In this document: one piece after another, positions 57,265 through 64,000 of the stretch
Layout of the letters: each line of letters begins with the position of its first letter
Position numbering within the stretch: position 1 is the first letter of the stretch
Assembly (NCBI GenBank): GCA_012934845.2
Contig: WNNJ02001962.1
Location: 161,396-225,395 of the forward strand
Reading direction: 5' to 3'
DNA: 64,000 nucleotides
From: Pomphorhynchus laevis
Lineage: Eukaryota; Acanthocephala; Palaeacanthocephala; Echinorhynchida; Pomphorhynchidae
Program-made: the position numbers and the translations under genes
Notes under the pieces: model-generated
The model's input: the letters and a program-made list of their open reading frames with translations, nothing else
The model's database searches: none
What the model was told of the DNA's origin: nothing

Positions 57265-58514
57265 TAATATTATAATTAGACATAGTTGCATGCAAGTCTC
57301 TGATTAGATTGTTGTATCGATCACTCATTATAATGAGTGATCGATACAGTTTGAATCGGTTTTATTTGAGCTTTCGACCAAACGGTCCTTGTCAACAGAT
57401 TAAAAAAATCAAACAGAATTAAAATGACAGTACAGAGATACAGAGCTTAATGGGAAAGACTCTGCAATCCAATAGGATTATGTTTCGAGAGCAGTACCAG
57501 CTCTATTTCCTTCTTGGACGTCTTGATCAAGCGACACGATAGCAGCGTCATTACATCAGTGTTCAGAAAACCAGGTATTTCTTGATGCCTGCCACCTTGG
57601 CAAACACAGATGTCAGATTGCTACAAAATATCTACTGCGATTTCTTTGTTGACACGACCGGCTCTTATTTGCTCATCTAAACGAACCGCATTTTACGAAC
57701 AAATGACCATAAAGAAAAAACTAACACAAAGAGGATACCCAAAATAGGCAATCATTATGGCTGAAAAACAGTCAAAAAAACTCCTACGTCGTCGCATGAA
57801 CTTATCTAACCCTGATGAGGTTAGAACAAACACAGTCCCAAGTCTGACCTCGTATATTGGCACTACCTTTATCAACAAATCGTGCAGCAGATCACTACAA
57901 AACGATTTAAAGCGCTCAGGATTGACGAATATTCGAATTTACCACAAAAGATGTTGCACTTTATCTGGGATGTTCAAAAAGAAACCAAAATTGTCCCCTG
58001 TAAGTGGCGTATACCGCATTCCTTGCCAAGATTGTGACGCGGGTTATGTAGGACAAACACGACAAACATTCTCCAAGCGCATTTATCAGCATCGATATGC
58101 GCTAAAACGGGGTGACTCCTCGTCTGCCATTGTCAACCACGTCCTATCGACCGATCATGGGATTGACTTTGGAAAAGCTAAGATTATCTGTGTTGAAAAC
58201 AACTTGCAACGTCGTCTTATAAAAGAATCAATCTTAATAAATTTCGAAGCGAATCTGGTGGCCGGAAATAAGTCTAACTGGTCAATACGATTACCAGTAT
58301 CGCATGAAATTGTGGACGGTATCACGCAAACGAATAGCCTTCTTCCGTGGTATTCCTAGTATAAAACTTGTATCTCTGTACTGTCATTTTAATTCTGTTT
58401 GATTTTTTAATCTGTTGACAAGGACTGTTTGGTCGAAAGCTCCAATAAAAACGATTAAAACTGTATTTCGCAAGTCTATAATGAGTGATCGATACAACAA
58501 TCTAATATTATAAT
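57265..58514 (+). mobile_element. Compact Penelope-like element with 12-bp target duplication, right arm
   Basis: Mirror of 25,661-26,910. TAATATTATAAT flanks both sides (57,265-57,276 and 58,503-58,514). The inverted ends and the 34-bp palindrome (57,314-57,347) are retained. Same target site and same internal deletion in both arms mean the insertion came before the inverted duplication. Confidence 0.87.
57757..58359 (+). CDS. Penelope-like GIY-YIG endonuclease domain, full-length right-arm copy
   Basis: A 200-residue open frame is identical to the left-arm copy up to PVSH and then continues EIVDGITQTNSLLPWYS to its stop. Core motifs: SGVYRIPCQDCDAGYVGQT (GIY and YIG with CxxC), RIYQH, HVLSTDHGIDF, and the IKESILINF helix with the conserved Glu. 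The upstream RT thumb (KLTQRGYPK) is in the same frame apart from one stop just before MAEKQSK, so the ATG at 57,757 is the first possible start after that stop. Whether the domain is made or active without the RT core is unknown. Confidence 0.87.
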   Translation: MAEKQSKKLLRRRMNLSNPDEVRTNTVPSLTSYIGTTFINKSCSRSLQNDLKRSGLTNIRIYHKRCCTLSGMFKKKPKLSPVSGVYRIPCQDCDAGYVGQTRQTFSKRIYQHRYALKRGDSSSAIVNHVLSTDHGIDFGKAKIICVENNLQRRLIKESILINFEANLVAGNKSNWSIRLPVSHEIVDGITQTNSLLPWYS

Positions 58515-59350
58515 ATTATTTTATTATTTATATTTTATATTAATATTTTATTATTAATACTTAATCCACTAGCATCTAGTGGCCTAGATAAATTCCTAAA
58601 CAATAATTATTAGATAGCAAAATATATTAAAAATATATTTAATTATTATTTTGTAGTTAAGTAGTTAACGTAAAGTAGTTAACCTATTTTGTAGTTAAGT
58701 ATCGCTAAGTAATTTAAATAACATTAATATTTTGTATCACATTTCTCAAAAGCTATAAAATTGAACATTAATGTCGTTCAGAAAGTTATTTACATCAGGA
58801 GTTATTTGATTTCATTTTTCGAAGTTTCGTTACATTAGAAAGATTCCTGAACGGTAAATATTAGATAGCATCCAACAAATGTTAATCGACAACTTTACTC
58901 GTTGATCTACAGTTTCTATCTAATAAAATGTATCTACATCATCTTAAAGTTTTGTTAATATCATTACCAGTTCAACTTAAAAGTGTTTTATCAATTATTT
59001 GCTGGAGCATTAGTAACAATATAATTTCGAACGAAAATAATTAATTATTATTTTATAGTAATATTAATATTAATATTTTATTATTAATATTATAATATTA
59101 TTTTATTATCAATATTTTATATTAATATTTTTTTATCAATACTTAATCGACTAGCACATATCGGCCTAGTTAAATTCCTAAACAATAAATATTAGATAGC
59201 AAAATATAATGAAAATATATTTAATTATTATTTTGTAGTTAAGTAGTTAACTTAAAGTATTTTATCAAAAAGTATTTTAACTTTTTTATGGTTAAAAAGA
59301 TTCCTGAACAGTAAATATTAGATAATGTGCGAACAACTGTTAATCAACAA
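58515..59350 (-). repeat. Right-arm tandem repeat units (mirror of 24.8-25.66 kb)
   Basis: This carries the same markers as the left arm on the reverse strand, including the undisturbed target site in the outer unit near 59,080-59,100. Confidence 0.8.
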
Positions 59351-59659
59351 TTTTATGATGTTAGTATAAATCACGTAATGACTTTAAGATCAACATGTCG
59401 AACTTTACTTCCATGTTATTGTATCATTTATGCTTTAGAAGTTGCAGTCACAATCTGATAATCACACTCAATGATGAATATTTTGATTCGGCCATTAACC
59501 TTGAGAAACTGTGAGTGTGATCTGTAATTCTTTCAAATTGCCATTTGTTATATGTTTAACATTGAATATTCATGAGGCAATGAAATAATTACAAATCGCA
59601 CAAAGCCACATTACCGACAGCAAGAGTATGTTTCACGAACCAACGGATTTATAGTTGTA

Positions 59660-60375
59660 GTCTCCTAATTACAACAACAATTTCGTGATAAGAAAAAACA
59701 AATAATACACAAGATTTTTCCTGTCAATCACTAGTCCGGGTGTCGGGTCGTGGAGACAGTACACGAACCAAACTACTCCAGACATCGCGATCCTGGCCGA
59801 CAGACATGAGTTCGTTTTCAGATAGCCTAAGGCGGTCTTCGGCCAGTTTCAAGACTTGATCTCTTCACCTGTACCGAGGTCTACCTTCAAGGTGTCTTTC
59901 CAGAGACTCCGGCCTGGAAACCCCTCCGAAGAAAGTCGATTCCTAGACATCCTCAGAACGTGCCCTAGTCACCTCAGCTAACTTTCGTTGACGTGGAGAA
60001 GCATCGACTGTACTCCGAGTCCATCCCGGATGATCGGTTACAACTTATCTCTTAGGCTAAGACCGGCTACACCGCGAAGGAACCTCATTTCGGTCGCATG
60101 TATCCGATATATTATCTTTTCGGTCATAACCCAAAGTTTATGACCATAGGTTAAGATAGGAACGAAGACTCGACTCTCGCTTCACTACGACAGGCATATT
60201 CAAAGAACGCATTGCTGCGATTAGTTGCACAAATCCGCTTATCAATCAAGTTAATGTTCCTGCCGTCCCACGAGAACAATACTCCAAGATACTTGAAATC
60301 CTCTACATCAGGAAGATTGACATTGGTACCTGAATCCGAGACAAACTTGGATGTTCAAGTCTATAGACATGGACG
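59660..60375 (-). pseudogene. Non-LTR retrotransposon RT 3' part (family A, right arm)
   Basis: Mirror of copy 3, with the same FKYLGVLFSWDGR, WVMTEK, AEMxFLRG-type and LSPRPDTRT pieces on the - strand. It is almost identical to the left arm over this span. The + strand frame at 60,212-60,589 is a shadow. Confidence 0.82.
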
Positions 60376-60739
60376 CTCAATACACATGACGGTATGTAGA
60401 AAACATCTCATACCGTGGGCACTACCTCCTTGGTCATCTCGTAGACTCGCCCCGCATAAGATATCTGCCGCTACATCCCTTTTTGAAGAGGTCGAATATT
60501 ATGCAGCAATAAATCTACTAAATGCGCTGAGAGCGACACAATTCGGAAGATGCTACATAACTGTAACTACCCAAAATGCGCAATTGTAAAGGCGTTTAAA
60601 AATCACATTGTTCCCGTAGTACAATACCTTGTACTTCGGACAACACGCCTAAACGGTACATTAGCTCTTGTAATATATCAAAGACTTTCTCATGAATAAA
60701 CTAAAAAGAACTAAAGCTATAAATTTGACACGCAGATTA

Positions 60740-61015
60740 ATGTTTACTATAAGAGAAGTGTCACTCTTTTCAAACGCAAACCTCACAAACAAAACAGTAG
60801 CGTCATGTATGTTATACCTTGTGCTAATTGTAATAGAACATATGCTGGTCAGACCAAACAAGGTCTTGCTTAGAGAATCTACCAACATTAGAGTGGTTTA
60901 AAACGACATGACAGGTCGTCGCCACTATTTAATCACGTCATCTCCACCGATCATAGGATTGCGTATGAGAAGGCGACAACAACATTCAGACAACAGAGGC
61001 TAAATCGCAAATTAG
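60740..61015 (+). pseudogene. Decayed Penelope-like GIY-YIG endonuclease, right arm
   Basis: Mirror of 23,160-23,430. The pieces MYVIPCANCNRTYAGQT, RIYQH and HVISTDH are seen in shifting frames. The preceding KLKRTKAINLTRRLMFTI on the + strand is probably the linker between RT and nuclease. Confidence 0.72.
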
Positions 61016-61046
61016 TACTTTAGCGAGATAAGTACTTATTACATAG

Positions 61047-61425
61047 TAATCAAATTAGCTAACTGAGTCTACGTATTTAATATAATTATATACTAAACAA
61101 AACATAATAATGATAATCAAAATTTAATAATTAAATAATAAAATTAATAATTGTTTTTAGATTTTCTATAATTTAAATCAAGTTAAAATAAAAAATTGAA
61201 ATTTAAAATAATTAAATAAAATTATGTACTAAATAAATTATGATTTTATTAAATTATGATACATAAATTATGATAATTTAATTATCATAATTTAATTAAA
61301 TTATCATAATTTAATTATGATAATTAAATTATGATACATATTATGTACAATATGTATATGTACTTAGTACATATACATATTGTATATGTACTAAGTACAT
61401 ATACAATATGTACTTAGTACATATT
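61047..61425 (+). repeat. Dispersed repeat copy followed by an expanded palindromic tract
   Basis: The first 160 bases are the TCAGCTAACTGAGT family. From about 61,206 to 61,425 the arm carries AATTTAATTATCATAA and ATATGTACTTAGTACATAT palindromes in several overlapping registers. The left arm has only one TACTAAGTACATA there. The right arm is about 127 bp longer as a result. Confidence 0.75.
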
Positions 61426-61769
61426 AGTACTTTAGCGAGTCGCATATTAGTACTTTAGTACTAACAGCTAGACAATGAAGGGAAATAAATCAAACTATAA
61501 CTTCAAATTTCCCATCAAAATACCAGCACATGTACGACAAAGATACTCAGGGATGTGTTGAGATCTACTCTACCTACGGGCTGAACGATCCCGGGTTTCC
61601 GAGTTTTTTATTCTTATAAATTGTGTACTACCTGTACTTATATAATATTGTAATTTCAGATCTTTTGAAGAGGGCTGCTCGGACAGCCGAAAACAATTTG
61701 TGTATTTAATCGGGATGACTGAACATATAAAGATTAAATTTGATCGGAATGTAATTCTGAACGATACTA

Positions 61770-62033
61770 ATTTATATTTAATTACATATATTATTATATA
61801 TCATATATTATAATATACGATTTACAATCTAATATCCGAATTTTAATATTTTGGCTTTAATACTATAATTAAATTGTTAATTATTGCCTTGATATATTAA
61901 GTATGTATATATTATATATTGTGATATATTATATTACATATATTATAATATATCATATCATCATATACAATATATATGTTGTAATATAACATATACAGTT
62001 ATATACTAGTTATATATAGTCATATATAGCTAG
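61770..62033. repeat. TATA-rich inverted and simple repeats (mirror of 22.27-22.53 kb)
   Basis: It is dominated by ATATATTATAATATA-type sequence with multiple self-complementary registers. It has no coding content. Confidence 0.7.
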
Positions 62034-63075
62034 TCATCGCGGATGACTCGATATATAAAGATTTAATTTGACCGAATGTAATTCTGAACGATATGTAACG
62101 ATACAAAATATGTTTCGAAATATTGATAAAATTTGTGTATTTTTCAAATAATTTTTATCAAATAATTTTATAATTTGTTCAATAATTTTTATTAAATTAT
62201 TGAGCAAATTCGCTAAAGTTATCTTATTCTTACTAATACTAATGATAAGTAAGGCATTTATATGGATATGAACATTAAATAAGCATAAATTGATCACAGA
62301 TCCTTTGAAAATGGTTGATAATTATTCTTCATAATCATTTAAATAATTTAATTTTATAAGCGAACAAATTTATCCAGTTGGCCTCATTCTTAATAAAACT
62401 AATACTAATATGATATTAATGATAATGGTATATATCTAAATATGAACATTAAATTAACATAAATTTAGACAAATAAAAGCTGATCCAATGTGAGGTAATA
62501 GTAGCCCAATTATAGCTGACTTATTTTTAAGCTTTATAGAATATAAATTTGTTCATAACTGTGTAAAAACTAAATCTAAACAATATAAATATATGAAATA
62601 TATGTTTCGATATATTGATGATATATGTGTATTTAATTCTAGCAATTTTTGTTCAATAAGCGAACAAATTTATCCAGATAACCTTATTCTTAACAAAACT
62701 AATATTAATGATAAAGAAAGTGTATATCTAGATATTAGCATTAAATTAACATCAATTAAAACTACTATTAATTTATATCGTAAAGATGACATATTTAAAT
62801 TTACAAGAAGAATATTTTTGCATGAGCATTCATGCATACCATATAATATGAAATATAATACATTAAATAATGAAATTTTAAGAATTGCAAAAATATGTGA
62901 TGATATTGGCTTTCTTTAAAATCATTTAAATAATTTAATAGATAAATATTTAAACTAGGTTGCCATAAAAATATTATCAAACAGAAAGTAGTAAAATATA
63001 TAAATCTACACAATAATATAAAGAATAAATTCAAACTCTTAAGTGGCAAATTTTTATGGATGGATAATAAATAAT
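62034..63075 (+). pseudogene. Penelope-like (YIDD-type) reverse transcriptase fragments, right arm
   Basis: Mirror of 21,227-22,270. The main frame (62,593-62,919) has MFRYIDDICVFNSSNF, IYPDNLILNKTN, VYLDISIKL, INLYRKDDIFKF and CIPYNMKYN. It then stops at IGFL where the left arm reads IGFLQN (CAA to TAA). Beyond the stop the homology continues to about 63,075 with more changes than in the first part. The upstream partial copies (62,034-62,460) mirror the decayed tandem pieces of the left arm. Confidence 0.8.
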
Positions 63076-64000
63076 ATACTTTGTATTAGAATAAGATACT
63101 AGATAGTTTTATCAGAGGAAATTAATCATATAAATAAATAAATTTTAACTCTTAAGCGGAAAAGATACTTGATAGTCAAATTTCATAAGAAATATCTCAT
63201 TAGTATCTCATTATTCGGTCTTGGTGTTATATTGCGTCGAGGAATTTTGGCCTAAACCTAATTACATAGTAGTTCGTATTGATGATCTATATTCCTTATT
63301 CGAATACATCGTTTACTATTTATTACTCAATTCATAAAAATAGACTTTTATTTTAAATTTCAATCATAAATTCTAACTTGATATAAGTTATTTGAAATCT
63401 TATATAAAATTATAAAATTATTTATTATTTATTTTTTAATTATTTATTATTTATTTATTTTTCATTATGTTTGATTATAAATAATTTAATATACGTAAAC
63501 TCAGTTACCTGATCTGATTCGTTGAAGATGCAATATTAAACTATCGATAATTTGGTTTATAAGTTTAGCTCAATGCAAAACTTTGACGAGAAAGATACAA
63601 TACACATCTGCTGCTATTCTCTATAACACCTTTATCAATTTTATGTGGTTAAAATCGATCTCATTGAAATAATTGAAATTAGTATACAATTAGATAAGAG
63701 TCGCTATCTTATTGTAATATGATGTCAAATTTGTGTTGCTACTAGGTCACACTGATGATGTTACCTTTTAGTAATTATAAACTTTGATCGAATCGTCTAT
63801 CTCGTAGTCTAGGCAGCTCTAATATTAAAATAAATATATTCATAAATTAAAAAGAAAAGTAATAAGTGTTTAAATTAATTACACTTCCACTATTAATTTG
63901 CTTACCAAAGTAAACAAACCTTAAAACAGTAATTTTTAAAGAGTTATTTTTAACTTTAGTAAACAAACTTTAATAAATTGTCTTGATGAATTTAAAGAAT

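Larger units (their letters stand above)
42300..64000 (-). repeat. Right arm of the giant imperfect inverted repeat
   Basis: Mirror image of the left arm with inserted or retained blocks at about 42,627-42,850, 45,342-51,160 (5.8 kb), 52,689-56,184 (3.5 kb), 56,605-56,813 (0.2 kb) and 61,206-61,425. It runs off the window: base 64,000 pairs with 20,296 and the match is still good there. Confidence 0.93.

Noticed and set aside
20296-64000. A telomere-linked composite retroelement of the kind described in bdelloid rotifers
   Set aside because: Penelope-like genes are present, but no telomeric repeat arrays or Athena-type RT with flanking accessory ORFs were seen.
1-64000. CRISPR arrays, bacterial operons or prophage
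   Set aside because: No spaced short repeats of CRISPR type, no ribosome binding sites with dense coding; all coding traces are metazoan retroelements or mitochondrial.

Overview
The window is AT-rich, gene-poor animal nuclear DNA made mostly of decayed retroelements. The best clue to the host is a nuclear copy of mitochondrial DNA (about 6,178-10,690). It holds rrnS-trnF-cox2-trnC on the + strand and nad5(3' part)-trnL2-cob-nad1 on the - strand. UGA reads as Trp and AGG as Ser. These blocks match the mitochondrial gene order I know from Acanthocephala (thorny-headed worms, Syndermata), so an acanthocephalan nuclear genome is the best guess. Nothing prokaryotic is present, and I found no intact host gene.

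Layout. 1-6,100: AT-rich DNA with simple repeats, a long hairpin and two 3' fragments of one non-LTR retrotransposon family. 6,178-10,690: the mitochondrial insertion. 11,022-13,400: a Penelope-like (YIDD) reverse transcriptase remnant, an unassigned reading frame and a broken jockey-like LINE. 13,400-20,295: AT-rich DNA with degenerate tandem repeats and one 0.85-kb block between direct repeats.

20,296-32,300 and 42,300-64,000 are the arms of a very large imperfect inverted repeat; the right arm is still running when the window ends. Each arm carries, in mirror order, a YIDD reverse transcriptase fragment, a decayed GIY-YIG fragment, a LINE 3' end, a compact Penelope-like insertion with an open GIY-YIG frame, a QGDP/YADD reverse transcriptase remnant, an exon-like conserved frame of unknown function and two kinds of tandem repeat. 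The arms differ by indels of about 5.8 kb and 3.5 kb, several smaller ones, and patchy point divergence. The roughly 10-kb spacer (32,300-42,300) holds a second Penelope-like element with full RT-to-EN layout but a broken YVDD box, two C-terminal remnants of the QGDP/YADD family, a possible R2-like tail, and a third copy of the exon-like frame.

The parts do not form a pathway. They are layers of transposition, tandem duplication, organelle DNA capture and a large inverted duplication. Reading frames were judged by eye against remembered family motifs. Family names are firm for the Penelope GIY-YIG elements and the mitochondrial genes, and weaker elsewhere.
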